From an uncultured Sulfolobales archaeon (GTDB lineage Archaea > Thermoproteota > Thermoprotei_A > Sulfolobales > NBVN01), in NCBI GenBank assembly GCA_938073905.1, contig CALJEN010000002.1:1-64000 (forward strand): a stretch of DNA of 64,000 nucleotides, given 5' to 3'. Positions 37,194 to 46,695 of this stretch are shown piece after piece. The position numbers and the translations under genes are program-made. The notes under the pieces are model-generated. The model made no database searches, had not been told where the DNA came from, and saw only the letters and a program-made list of their open reading frames with translations. The stretch's first letter is position 1. Each line of letters begins with the position of its first letter.

Positions 37194-37949
37194 ATGACCT
37201 GGAGGTCCTATAGAGAGGAGCTCAGGCGCAGGGTGTGGCGGTTCATGGAGGAGACAAACGTGGCCTCGTTCCCGAGACCTGTCTACGGGAGGATACCCAA
37301 CTTCGTCGGGGCCGAGGTGGCCGCGGCCAGGCTAGCGGAGTCCGGGGAGTTCAGGAGGGCCAGGGTCGTGAAGGTGAACCCGGACGCTCCCCAGAGGGGG
37401 GTCAGGGAGGCCGTCCTGAGGGCGGGGAAGCTCCTGGTAGTGCCCACCCCGAGGATCTCCAGGGGCTTCCTCCTCCTAGACCCCAGGAGAGTGCCGGGCT
37501 GGCTGCACTCGGCGGCCTCCACCATACAGGGCTCCTTCAGATACGGGATCGGGGTGGAGCCGGACGAGCTGCCGGAGGTCGACCTGGTCGTAGCCGGGTC
37601 CGTAGTGGTCAACAGGTACGGCGAGAGGCTGGGGAAGGGAGAGGGCTACTCGGAGATAGAGTACGGAGTGTTGGTCGAGTACGGGAAGCTGTCCGAGGAC
37701 GTACCGGTGTTCACGACCGTTCACGACGTCCAGGTGGTCGAGGACAGGATCGAGCTTGCTCCCTGGGACATAACGGTCGACGCGGTCTTCACGCCGACAA
37801 GAGAGATCAGGTGCGAGGGCGAGAGGAGGAGGCCCGGGGGCCTCCTGTGGGAGTACCTGGATCCCGAGAAGGTGGACTCCATCCCCATCCTAAAGAAGCT
37901 GGCCGAGAAGAGGGCCCTCTCCTCGAACCCTCCCGCTGAGCGGGTGTGA
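37194..37949 (+). CDS. 5-formyltetrahydrofolate cyclo-ligase-like protein
   Basis: VKVNPDAPQRGVREAVLRAGKLLVVPTPRI; GSVVVNRYGERLGKGEGYSEIEYGVL; VFTTVHDVQVVED. Confidence 0.8.
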   Translation: MTWRSYREELRRRVWRFMEETNVASFPRPVYGRIPNFVGAEVAAARLAESGEFRRARVVKVNPDAPQRGVREAVLRAGKLLVVPTPRISRGFLLLDPRRVPGWLHSAASTIQGSFRYGIGVEPDELPEVDLVVAGSVVVNRYGERLGKGEGYSEIEYGVLVEYGKLSEDVPVFTTVHDVQVVEDRIELAPWDITVDAVFTPTREIRCEGERRRPGGLLWEYLDPEKVDSIPILKKLAEKRALSSNPPAERV

Positions 37950-38013
37950 GCTTCCCCTTCCGGGCTAGAGCCTGCGAGTCCCTCTCGAGCCGAGGCTGAC
38001 GGTGGCAGGTAGG

Positions 38014-38068
38014 GTCGCTCACGGCCGCAGCGCTTGGCGCGTGCGGTAAACGCCGCAGCACGAGTGAC
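38014..38068 (+). other. strong intergenic nested hairpin
   Basis: Outer stem GTCGCTC/GAGTGAC, inner CCGCA(G)CGC-TTG-GCG(CG)TGCGG. Confidence 0.35.
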
Positions 38069-38216
38069 GGTGCGCAAAGGCGTCCAGGGCCCGGGGACGT
38101 GGTCGCGAGCTTGAGTCCAGTCTCAGCGCGTTTCACGTTCTACCAGAGTAGTCGGGTGAGGAGCGTGGCAGGTAATATAGTCTGGTGCCCGATCCCTGGA
38201 GTGGAGGTGCTGCCGG

Positions 38217-38726
38217 TTGAGCTACGGCTACTGCGAGACGTGCGGGAGGCCGGTGCCGAGGCGCGAGCTGAGAGTGATCTACGTAGAGAGCGTGAGGCTC
38301 TCCGTCTGCCCGTCCTGCTACACCAGGCTCTCCAGGAGGGACGTGGCGCGGGAGATGGAGGAGGTCTCCAGGGCTCGCCAGCAGAGGCCGGTGCCCGGGA
38401 CCGAGAGGAGACCCGAGGAGAGGATCCTCGAGGAGTACGAGGTGGTTCCGGACTACGCGGAGAGAGTCCGCCAGGCCAGGGAGAGGCTGGGCCTGACCCA
38501 GAAGGCCCTCGCGGAGATGGTAAAGGAGAGCGAGGGCACGATAAAGAGGATCGAGTCCGGGAGACTGGTGCCCACGATAGCCCTGGCCAGGAAGCTCGAG
38601 AGCGTCCTGTCGGTAAAGCTCCTCGAGCCCGCCGTAGACGCGGAGCAGGCTCGCCTCCCGAGCCCGACCAAGATGAGGGAGCTCACCCTGGGCGACGTAG
38701 TCTCGCTGAAGAAGCGTGAGAAGTAG
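38217..38726 (+). CDS. multiprotein bridging factor 1-like transcription factor (Zn ribbon plus HTH)
   Basis: CETCGRPV...CPSCYTRL; RQARERLGLTQKALAEMVKESEGTIKRIESGRLVPTIALARKLE. Confidence 0.9.
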   Translation: MSYGYCETCGRPVPRRELRVIYVESVRLSVCPSCYTRLSRRDVAREMEEVSRARQQRPVPGTERRPEERILEEYEVVPDYAERVRQARERLGLTQKALAEMVKESEGTIKRIESGRLVPTIALARKLESVLSVKLLEPAVDAEQARLPSPTKMRELTLGDVVSLKKREK

Positions 38727-39869
38727 TTGAGCTCGGTACTGCTCGTCGCTAGAGAGAGGGACCTGGCGGAGGCTCTGGAGCTCGCGAGGACAGTCCACGG
38801 CAGCGTAGAGGTCGTGAGGCTCCCGGACAGGTACAGGGCCTCCACGTCCACCTACCTCACTCCCAAGTGGCTGGAGGTGGTCAGGAGGGAGCTCGAGGGG
38901 GGGCGCTACGAGAAGGTCTACGTCTACGACACCCTCAGCCCGAGACACGTGAGCCACCTCATGAAGGAGCTCCGGGTGCCCGTCGAGGACAGGGTCATGC
39001 TGATCCTCGCCGTGCTGGCCGAGCACGCGGGGTCGAGGGAGGCGAAGATGCAGATAGAGATGGCCAGGCTGAGGCACCAGATCCCCCTGCTCAGGGACTG
39101 GATAAACAGGGCGAAGCTGGGAGAGCTCCCGGGCTTCCTCGGTCCCGGAGGCTACGCGCTGGACGCCTACTACGCTCACGTGAGGAAGAGGATGAGCAGG
39201 CTGCGCAGGGAGCTGGAGAGGCTGAGGAGGATCAGGGAGCGCGAGAGGGCTAGGAGGGAGGAGGCCGGGCTAGTCCACGTAGCCATAGCCGGCTACACGA
39301 ACGCGGGCAAGACCACCCTCTTCAACGCTCTGACGGGCGAGAGCAGGGCCACGGGACCCGAGCTGCTGACCACGACGTCGACGAAGGCGAAGATGGTTCC
39401 CATCGACGGGCTGAGAGCGGTCTTCATAGACACTATAGGGTTCATAAGGGACATACCGCCGGAGATAGTCGAGGCGTTCTACGCGACCCTGAGGGAGATC
39501 TCGTCGGCATCTGCTGTCGTGCTGATCATGGACGCATCCGACGGGGAGGATGTGTTCAGGGTGAAGCTGCGCGAGTCCCTCAAGATCCTAACGAACATAG
39601 GCTACGTCGGTAAGCCTCTCCTCGTGACCCTGAACAAGCTGGACCTCGTAGACTCATCCAGGATAGCCAGGCTGAGGGAGCTCGCGGAGTCCGAGGTGAG
39701 GAGCGACCTGTGGCCCTACAGGGTGATCGGCATCTCCGCCCTCAGGAGGGTGAATCTCGACTCCCTCAAGAGCGCCCTGCTCGATGTTCTCGGGAACGCG
39801 AGAGCTCTCCCGCAGACGGGAGGCCCGGGAGAGCGCGCGGCGGGACCCCGGGCCTCCCCCGCAGGCTAG
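38727..39869 (+). CDS. hflX: HflX-family GTPase
   Basis: AIAGYTNAGKTTLFNALTGE; VFIDTIGFIRDIPPEIVEAFYATLREIS; LLVTLNKLDLVD. Confidence 0.93.
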   Translation: MSSVLLVARERDLAEALELARTVHGSVEVVRLPDRYRASTSTYLTPKWLEVVRRELEGGRYEKVYVYDTLSPRHVSHLMKELRVPVEDRVMLILAVLAEHAGSREAKMQIEMARLRHQIPLLRDWINRAKLGELPGFLGPGGYALDAYYAHVRKRMSRLRRELERLRRIRERERARREEAGLVHVAIAGYTNAGKTTLFNALTGESRATGPELLTTTSTKAKMVPIDGLRAVFIDTIGFIRDIPPEIVEAFYATLREISSASAVVLIMDASDGEDVFRVKLRESLKILTNIGYVGKPLLVTLNKLDLVDSSRIARLRELAESEVRSDLWPYRVIGISALRRVNLDSLKSALLDVLGNARALPQTGGPGERAAGPRASPAG

Positions 39870-39919
39870 GAGCCGCGGAGTCCGATCCCCCGACCCCCGG
39901 CAGCGTCTCTCTAGCCCGC

Positions 39920-39943
39920 TCGCGCTCGACGGGTCGAGCGCGA
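39920..39943. terminator. perfect 10-bp hairpin between hflX and the convergent ECF operon
   Basis: TCGCGCTCGA-CGGG-TCGAGCGCGA. Confidence 0.5.
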
Positions 39944-39992
39944 CGCGACCGCGAGGGTCTACTGACTCGGATGAGTGTGTTGTCAGGGATGG

Positions 39993-40045
39993 GTGCCGAC
40001 CCCCATCAGTCCGGAAGACCTAGTGCTGCGGGGCGGTGCCGAGCT
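39993..40045 (+). repeat. 53-nt intergenic repeat, copy A
   Basis: GTGCCGACCCCCATCAGTCCGGAAGACCTAGTGCTGCGGGGCGGTGCCGAGCT; ungapped alignment with 44881..44933, 39/53 by eye. Confidence 0.6.
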
Positions 40046-40067
40046 GAGCGGTAGAGCCGGGGCTCCA

Positions 40068-40775
40068 CTACAGAAGCGCGTACGCGAGCGACACCAGGAT
40101 CGCGGGGACCAGCATCAACGGGTCTCTCCTCGAGACCAGCTTCGGCTTGGGGGCCGGAGGGATTCCGTGGATGTAGAGAGCCTCGGCCACCTGCCTGCTG
40201 TTCAGCACGGAGTCCACCACGAGGGGCTTGACCAGCGCGGCGATCCTCCTCCTCCCGAGCTTGAGCTTCGCTACTACGTAGGCCTCCGAGAACGATACGA
40301 GGGTCGTGGGTAGCTGAGACATAGCTACCGCGAACATCTCCGAGTAGCGCTCGAGCCCCAGCCCCCGCAGGAGGAGCCTCATCTCCCCTACGGTCAGCAG
40401 CTGGAACACGAGGGTCAGGGCTATCACTATGCTGGCCATCCGGAGGGTCCTGGTGACGAGCACCGCGGCGTCCGAGGGCTCGAAGCCGAGGAGCGCGGAC
40501 AGCAGGTTCAGCGCGAAGCCTAGGACTAGGAAGAGCCCGACGAGCCTGAGGACTCCCAGCAGCCTCCTGGAGCCGGCTAGGTAAGTCACGAGGACTGCCT
40601 CGTAAGCCAGTGCCGCCGCGGTCTGGACTAGCGGTATCCTAGACCCGGGCACCACGTAGGGGAGGGAGAGTGAAGAGAGGAGGAGCAGGGGGGTGAGGAC
40701 TCTGGTCACCAGTCCGAACTCCCCGACCCTCTCCGACGCCAGAAACGCGTAGGCGAAGTCCCTGACGAGAGACAT
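40068..40775 (-). CDS. ECF transporter transmembrane component (EcfT/CbiQ)
   Basis: Hydrophobic helices; coupling-helix-like SEAYVVAKLKLGRRRIAALVKPLVV; overlaps ECF ATPase gene. Confidence 0.8.
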   Translation of the reverse strand: MSLVRDFAYAFLASERVGEFGLVTRVLTPLLLLSSLSLPYVVPGSRIPLVQTAAALAYEAVLVTYLAGSRRLLGVLRLVGLFLVLGFALNLLSALLGFEPSDAAVLVTRTLRMASIVIALTLVFQLLTVGEMRLLLRGLGLERYSEMFAVAMSQLPTTLVSFSEAYVVAKLKLGRRRIAALVKPLVVDSVLNSRQVAEALYIHGIPPAPKPKLVSRRDPLMLVPAILVSLAYALL

Positions 40776-42244
40776 CAGGCTACACCGTATATCCCCAGCT
40801 CCCTACACCTCTCGGCGGCACTCACCACCTCCGGGTCCACTCCGGGTCTGATGGCTGACAGGAGACCCTCCCTGAGCTCGTACACCCTGACCGAAGGCAG
40901 TGAGGATAGCATTGACAGAGTCTCCTTGTTGCTGACCGTGAGGATCTTGGGGACCTTCACGTCCGCGAGGAGCCTGGCTAGGGAGAGCCTGTCGGCGTAG
41001 GTCAGGCCGGTGAACGGCTCGTCGAGGAGGAGAACCACTTCGTCCTCCACAGACATTGCTATGGAGAGAGCGGCCCTCACCGCTTGGCCCCAGGAGAGGT
41101 TGAAGGGGGACGCCTCCGCGTCCAGGTCTGCCCCAAGGCTCTTCAGAGTCCTCAGACCCCTCTCCAGGCACCCTCCCCCCGCCCTCCGGGAGCAGACTAC
41201 CTCCAGCTCCCTCCTCAGGCTCTCCTCGGTGAAGAACAGGTAGACATTCTGCGGGAGGTAGACGGCTCTCACCCCCGGAGCCCTCTCGACCCTCCCCCTC
41301 TCGGGAACTAGGTACCCGGACAGCAGCTTGAGCAGGGTCGACTTCCCGCTCCCGTTCTGACCGAAGACGACTACGGTGTCCCCCCGGCTCTCCACGCTGA
41401 GGCTAGCTCCCCTGAGGAGCCAGGCGCTGTCCCTCTCGTACCTGAACCAGACGTCCTCCGCTCTCAGCACTGGCTCGCCGCCCCCGGGGCTCTCCGCGGA
41501 GCTTCTCTCGGACCGGCTAGGGAGCGCGAGCTTCCTCGGGTGCCTGAGCTCTCCGTGCTCCAGCGGGCTCAGAGTCCCGCTCCTCAGGACGAACACCCTG
41601 CTGGCGAGGTCTAGTAGACCCAGGAACCTGTGCTCCAAGACCAGGAGGGCCTTCCCCATAGACCTCAGAGTGATCAAGACCTCCCTGAGCTCCTCCAGCC
41701 CCTCGTCGTCCAGCCACATCAGCGGCTCATCCAGGATGACCACCTCGGGGTCCCAGACCATCGCTTTGGCTATGGCCGCTCTCCTCAGCTGACCCCCGGA
41801 GAGCTCGAAGAACCTCCTGCCGAGCAGCCCCTCCAGCTTGAAGGTGCTCACGACCCTCTTGAAGACCCTTCCGCCTCTCTCGGCGCCGTGTATGGCCGTG
41901 GAGATGTAGTAGAGGTCTAGCCCCACTCTGTGCTCTAGGAAGTGGGTGTAGGCGTTCTGGTTCACGACCTGCAAGGCCCTCCGCAGCTCGTCGAGCGCCA
42001 GGTCTCGGACTCTCCTGCCGCTGACCACGACCTCGCCCCTCATCTCGCCACCGTAGACCCAGACCCCCACTCCGGTCAGAGACCTCAGAAGAGTCGTTTT
42101 GCCGGAACCGCTCGCACCGAGAACGAGAACGACCTCGCCGCGACCTACGGACAGGCTCACTCCCCGCAGTACCCAGTCGGAGGAGGGGTACCTGAACCAG
42201 AGGTCCCTGACGACCAGGGGCGCGTCGACCGGTGGGCTCTCCAA
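40775..42244 (-). CDS. ECF transporter ATPase, two ABC domains fused
   Basis: LVLGASGSGKTTLLRSL / ELSGGQLRRAAIAKAMVWDPEVVILDEPLMWLD and VFGQNGSGKSTLLKLLSG / LSWGQAVRAALSIAMSVEDEVVLLLDEPFTGL. Confidence 0.92.
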   Translation of the reverse strand: MESPPVDAPLVVRDLWFRYPSSDWVLRGVSLSVGRGEVVLVLGASGSGKTTLLRSLTGVGVWVYGGEMRGEVVVSGRRVRDLALDELRRALQVVNQNAYTHFLEHRVGLDLYYISTAIHGAERGGRVFKRVVSTFKLEGLLGRRFFELSGGQLRRAAIAKAMVWDPEVVILDEPLMWLDDEGLEELREVLITLRSMGKALLVLEHRFLGLLDLASRVFVLRSGTLSPLEHGELRHPRKLALPSRSERSSAESPGGGEPVLRAEDVWFRYERDSAWLLRGASLSVESRGDTVVVFGQNGSGKSTLLKLLSGYLVPERGRVERAPGVRAVYLPQNVYLFFTEESLRRELEVVCSRRAGGGCLERGLRTLKSLGADLDAEASPFNLSWGQAVRAALSIAMSVEDEVVLLLDEPFTGLTYADRLSLARLLADVKVPKILTVSNKETLSMLSSLPSVRVYELREGLLSAIRPGVDPEVVSAAERCRELGIYGVA

Positions 42245-42252
42245 CTACGCTA

Positions 42253-42849
42253 TCACCGGACGCTGCCCGGGAGGGCACCGAACGTCTTCGAGACCACCCT
42301 AAACACCTCGACGCTCAGCGCTCCGACGTAGGAGGCCGTCACTAGGTTGAAGACCGCGACGTGCGGGAGCAGGGCGACGGTGGCCGCGTACGCCTTCTCG
42401 AAGCTGAAGCCGTAAGTTAGGACGAGCCAGTAGGGTGCGACCAGGTAGTTGCAGAGCATCATGGCGAGAGCTCTGCTCACCATCCCCAGAGCTACAGGCA
42501 GAAGGCGGTGCGCTAGGCCCCTCCTCTGGTACAATCGCCTGTACGCGTAGACTAAGGGCAAGAAGGTGGACGCCTCGGCGATGACCTTCATGCCGGCACC
42601 GACGAAGTCGGCGCCCATCAGCTGGAGCCCCACGAAGACTACGGGTAGGGCGGCTGCGGAGGCCCTCAGCGAGTAGAGAGCGAGGACTGCCAGGGGTATT
42701 CCCGTGCCGTCGAATTTGAGGAAGGGGGCGGGAGGGTATGGGAGCTTGAACAGGTGGAGCACGAGGGCCAGGGCCGTCAGCGTAGCGCCCAGAGACAGCT
42801 CTAGGAGTCCCTTGGTCGACCCCGGAGGCTCCACCCTTCGGACGCTCAT
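42253..42849 (-). CDS. putative ECF substrate-binding (S) membrane component
   Basis: Hydrophobic, ATLTALALVLHLFKLPYPPAPFLKFDGTGIPLAVLALY similar to RibU-type S components; adjacent to ECF ATPase. ORF-track start 43314 is too far upstream. Confidence 0.7.
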   Translation of the reverse strand: MSVRRVEPPGSTKGLLELSLGATLTALALVLHLFKLPYPPAPFLKFDGTGIPLAVLALYSLRASAAALPVVFVGLQLMGADFVGAGMKVIAEASTFLPLVYAYRRLYQRRGLAHRLLPVALGMVSRALAMMLCNYLVAPYWLVLTYGFSFEKAYAATVALLPHVAVFNLVTASYVGALSVEVFRVVSKTFGALPGSVR

Positions 42850-42959
42850 GGCGTTTCCCCGCGGTGGGTTATGTGTCGGAAATAAGCATGACCCAAGTTC
42901 CGGCTCGCGGGCGGCGATGAGCTTATAAGCAGCTCTGCGCGGAACCCCAGCGTTCCGCC

Positions 42960-43697
42960 TCAAGACCTGACCGAGGAGAGAGCTCTCCTGAAGTTCCCGG
43001 CTATCCGCTCGGAGACCTCGGCCACGTCCACGGACTTGACCTCGGAGACCCTCCTCAGGAGCCCCTCGAGCATCTCGGGACCGAGGGTCAGCCCCCTGTA
43101 GCTGTAGGGACCGTCCGACTCCGTGAGCACGTGCTCCAGGGGGGCTCTCTCGAGCACGGCCTCGTGCTTCCTCTGCACCAGGAGCGCCGGGTTTATCCCG
43201 ATGAAGTAGCCCTCGGCCACTATCTCCTCGAGGAGGTCTAGGGGGCCCGTGTACCAGTGGAATATGGCCACCGGGACACTGTACCTCTTGAGCATGTCGA
43301 AGGTCTCTCTCCACGCTCCGGCCGCGTGCACGCTCAGGCCGAGCCCGTAGTCCGACGCTATCCTGAGGAGCCCCTCGAAGAGCCTCAGCTGGGCGTCGAA
43401 GGTCTCGGGGTGGAAGGCCCTGTCGAGCCCCACCTCACCCAGGAAGCGGACTCCGCGCTCCACCACGAGCTTCTCGATGACTCTGAGAACTTCCCCCACG
43501 TCGACCCCGCCCGCGTTCCACGGGTGGACCCCTATGGCCGGGACGACGTAGACGCACTTCCTCCCCAGCTCGAGCGTCGCGATGCTGGAGTCCACGTCGT
43601 CGGAGACCGCGAGCATCAGGTACCTCCCGTCGCAGTACCTAGTCCACCCCTCTCCGTACTCGTGGAGGTGGACGTGGGAGTCGACCAGGACGCCCAT
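42960..43697 (-). CDS. TatD-family metal-dependent hydrolase
   Basis: DSHVHLHEYGEGW; AIGVHPWNAG; LGEVGLDRAFHPETFDAQLRLFEGLLRIA; LTESDGPYSYRG. Confidence 0.88.
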   Translation of the reverse strand: MGVLVDSHVHLHEYGEGWTRYCDGRYLMLAVSDDVDSSIATLELGRKCVYVVPAIGVHPWNAGGVDVGEVLRVIEKLVVERGVRFLGEVGLDRAFHPETFDAQLRLFEGLLRIASDYGLGLSVHAAGAWRETFDMLKRYSVPVAIFHWYTGPLDLLEEIVAEGYFIGINPALLVQRKHEAVLERAPLEHVLTESDGPYSYRGLTLGPEMLEGLLRRVSEVKSVDVAEVSERIAGNFRRALSSVRS

Positions 43698-43876
43698 GTA
43701 GCCTCCACCTGTCGACAGGCTCTCCGGGCATAATAGCGCGGGCAGCTCTCTGTGGAAACGCGTCGCGGAGCTCGCTCCGGGGAGCTAGACCTAGCCGAAG
43801 ACCGTCAGCCCCCCGGACGCTGCTTCGCTGCCGTGCTCTATATCTTCCGCAGGTAGCTACTCTGGCAGGTGCCGGG

Positions 43877-44731
43877 ATGCTCGGCTACGCTGCGATAGCG
43901 GTCGCATCGGTGATGTGGAGCCTGGGCCCGGCCATAGTGTCGAGGTTCAGGGAGTCCATAAAGCCGGTAACGTTCACTGCGGCGCAGTCGGCATTCGCTC
44001 TCCTGCTCCTGCTCCCCGCGGCACTGCTGAGTGGGATCGCGGTGCGGGATGCCTCTCTCTACGCCGTGCTGGTAGTCTACCTGTCCGCCGTCGCCGGGCC
44101 GGGGCTGGGCAACGCCCTCTACACTAGGTCCATACAGCTCGTGGGGGGATCGGTGGCCGTACCGGTCAGCTACACCTACATCTTCGTCGCGCAGGCGCTA
44201 GCGTTTCTGACCCTCGGAGAGCCTCTCAGGTACTCTGTGGTACTGGGCTCCGCCTCAGCGTTCCTCGGTGTGGTCGTGACCGTGCTCGGGGAGGGAGGAC
44301 GAGTAAGACCGGACCCGAGGGGCATAGCGTGCGCCGCGGCCGCGGCCCTGCTGTGGGGGGTGAGCACCGTTACGATCGGGATCGCCCTGGCGTACGCCGA
44401 CGCTCTGTCCCTGACTCTAGTGCGACTCTTCATGACGCTCGCCACCTTCCTGCCCGCAGGGCTCCTGTTGGAGGGCCTCCCGGAGAGAGCCCACCTGCGC
44501 CCCTTTCTGACGGCCTCGCTCCTGACCGGAGTCTTGAGCTGGGGGATCGGGATGTACCTTTTCGTCTACTCTATAGGGACCATCGGGGTCTCGGTAACCG
44601 CCGTGGCCACGGCCCTCACGCCGGTCATGTCCCAGGCTCTGACCAAGCTCGTGGCCAAGGAGGGTCTCGGGAGGAGGCGGCTGGTGGGAGCCTCTCTCGT
44701 CTCGCTGGGGGTGCTGCTAACGATGGTGTAA
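43877..44731 (+). CDS. DMT superfamily (EamA) transporter
   Basis: Ten-helix pattern with two EamA-like halves (LGYAAIAVASVMWSLGPAIVSRF; GIACAAAAALLWGVSTVTIGIAL). Confidence 0.85.
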   Translation: MLGYAAIAVASVMWSLGPAIVSRFRESIKPVTFTAAQSAFALLLLLPAALLSGIAVRDASLYAVLVVYLSAVAGPGLGNALYTRSIQLVGGSVAVPVSYTYIFVAQALAFLTLGEPLRYSVVLGSASAFLGVVVTVLGEGGRVRPDPRGIACAAAAALLWGVSTVTIGIALAYADALSLTLVRLFMTLATFLPAGLLLEGLPERAHLRPFLTASLLTGVLSWGIGMYLFVYSIGTIGVSVTAVATALTPVMSQALTKLVAKEGLGRRRLVGASLVSLGVLLTMV

Positions 44732-44880
44732 GCAGGGGGAAGAGTGGATCTCTCCCCACGCAGCCGCGGGTCCCGAGATCCGCGGGACCTCCGGGTGGTA
44801 GAGCTCCCTCATTCCACCTCACCGAGAGGTTCCTTGCTGGCGCGAAGCCTGCTAGCCAGACCGAACCTCACCGGGGAACA

Positions 44881-44933
44881 GTTCCAGCCCCTACTCGTCT
44901 CGAAGACCTGGTGCTGCGGTGCGACGCCGACCT
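44881..44933 (+). repeat. 53-nt intergenic repeat, copy B
   Basis: GTTCCAGCCCCTACTCGTCTCGAAGACCTGGTGCTGCGGTGCGACGCCGACCT; see copy A. Confidence 0.6.
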
Positions 44934-45017
44934 CGAGGACGCGCTCCGTCCCACCGACAGCGGCCTTAACGGCTCTGCCCTTTAAAATAAGTCTTCTGTA
45001 GCTAATGCAAGTACGGT

Positions 45018-46196
45018 GTGAAGTGCTTGAGCTACACGGGTAGCGAGAAGAGGGGCAACGTCTTCGAGTACGTCAGGCAGCTGGAGGAGAGAGTCCAACA
45101 GCTGGAGGCCGAGGTGGAGTTCCTGAGGAGGGAGCTAAACTACTACAGGGGGGAGATAGACAAGCTCCTGGCTGCTCCACTGGTCGAGGCAGCGCTCCTG
45201 GAGCTCCTGGACGACGGGAGGGCCATCGTCAGGAGCAGTGCGGGGCCGACCCTGGTAGTGAACGTGAGCGGCTCGGTGGACCAGTCGAAGCTGAAGCCGG
45301 GAGTTCACGTAGCGCTGAACCAGCGGGGGTCTGCGATAGTCGAGGTGCTCCCGATCGCTGAGGACTACTACGTGAGAGCCATGGAGGTGGACGAGAGGCC
45401 GAGAGTGACCTTTAGAGACGTCGGGGGGCTGCGCGAGCAGGTGAGAGAGCTGAGGGAGGTCGTCGAGCTCCCCCTCAGGACGCCCGAGCTTTTCTCCAAG
45501 CTGGGCGTCGAGCCCCCGAAGGGGGTACTGCTCTACGGTCCCCCGGGCTGCGGCAAGACCCTTCTAGCCAGGGCGGTGGCCGGGGAGGTCAAAGCTACGT
45601 TCATCAGGCTCGCCGCGTCAGAGCTGGCCCAGAAGTTCGTGGGCGAGGGGGCCAGGATCGTCAGAGAGGTCTTCAGGCTGGCCAGGCGCAAGGCCCCGGC
45701 GATAGTCTTCATAGACGAGCTCGACGCGATCGCGGCGAGGAGGGTGGACGTCGGCACGTCCGGGGAGCGGGAGATCCACAGGACGCTCTCCCAGCTCCTC
45801 GTCGAGATAGACGGCTTCGACCCCCTCGATAGGGTGAAGGTCATGGCTGCCACGAACAGGATAGACGTCGTAGACCCGGCGCTCCTAAGGCCCGGCAGGT
45901 TCGACAGGCTGATAGAGGTGCCGCCGCCCGACGCCTCGGGAAGGTACGAGATACTCAAGATACACACGTCCAGGATGGCTCTCGCGGACGACGTAGACCT
46001 CCGCAGGCTGGCCGAGATGACCGAGGGGCTCTGCGGAGCCGACATCAAGAACCTCTGCACGGAGGCCGGGTACAACGCCATAAGGCGCGACGCGGATGCG
46101 GTCTCGATGAGGGACTTCCTCCAGGCTCTCGAGAAGTACGCGCTCGAGAGGTTCAAGGACAGGGGGAGTCGGCCCGAGCGGCAGATAAGCATATAG
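45018..46196 (+). CDS. pan: proteasome-activating nucleotidase (AAA ATPase)
   Basis: N-terminal coiled coil, OB domain, [67 protein letters not shown]. Confidence 0.95.
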   Translation: MKCLSYTGSEKRGNVFEYVRQLEERVQQLEAEVEFLRRELNYYRGEIDKLLAAPLVEAALLELLDDGRAIVRSSAGPTLVVNVSGSVDQSKLKPGVHVALNQRGSAIVEVLPIAEDYYVRAMEVDERPRVTFRDVGGLREQVRELREVVELPLRTPELFSKLGVEPPKGVLLYGPPGCGKTLLARAVAGEVKATFIRLAASELAQKFVGEGARIVREVFRLARRKAPAIVFIDELDAIAARRVDVGTSGEREIHRTLSQLLVEIDGFDPLDRVKVMAATNRIDVVDPALLRPGRFDRLIEVPPPDASGRYEILKIHTSRMALADDVDLRRLAEMTEGLCGADIKNLCTEAGYNAIRRDADAVSMRDFLQALEKYALERFKDRGSRPERQISI

Positions 46197-46218
46197 GGGG
46201 AGGGCTCTGCGGATCTCG

Positions 46219-46683
46219 GTGGTGCTCTCCGGAGTCTCCTCTCCTCACAGGCTCGTGGAGTCCGTCAGAGTCGCGTACGGGTTCAGGGGGATCGACGTCG
46301 AATCCTTCATAGTGGTCAGGTCTACGGGCCTGGCTTCCCAGGTGGGCATACCGGAGGCCTACAAGGCCGCCCTGAGGTATGGAAAGCCCCTAGTGGTGCT
46401 GCCGAGCGTTAGGGACGTCCTCGAGCTCTTCAAGTTCGACGAGGTCTACGCGGTTCTGCCCGGACGGGACGACCTGCGGAGGCTGGAGGACCTCGACCTG
46501 AAGGGACCGAGGTGCGCTCTGGTATTCTCCGGGGAGGAACACGGGAGGAGCGAGCTGCCGGTCGAGGTCATCTCGATTCCCGAGCTGCCCGCAGACTCGC
46601 CGCCCCAGGCTGCCATCGCTCTGGCTCTCCACACCGTCCTCAGGAGGAGGGCGGGAACAGGGGCGAACGCGATCGCGCGGTAG
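46219..46683 (+). CDS. SpoU-like/COG4080-type archaeal protein
   Basis: VVLSGVSSPHRLVESVRVAYGFRGIDVESFIVVRSTGLASQVGIPEAYKAALRYGKPLVVLPSVRDVLELFKFD; family recognised from memory. Confidence 0.6.
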   Translation: MVLSGVSSPHRLVESVRVAYGFRGIDVESFIVVRSTGLASQVGIPEAYKAALRYGKPLVVLPSVRDVLELFKFDEVYAVLPGRDDLRRLEDLDLKGPRCALVFSGEEHGRSELPVEVISIPELPADSPPQAAIALALHTVLRRRAGTGANAIAR

Positions 46684-46695
46684 GGTGTCGGGAAC

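Noticed and set aside
42253-43314. 353-aa ORF-track call for the S component gene
   Set aside because: The N-terminal 155 codons are out-of-frame shadow of the TatD gene; the real start is ATG at 42849.
43733-43876. Possible third copy of the 13.9/28.1 kb element (TGTGGAAACGCG, ACCGTCAGCCCCCCGG)
   Set aside because: Only short shared strings in the wrong order; no supported alignment.
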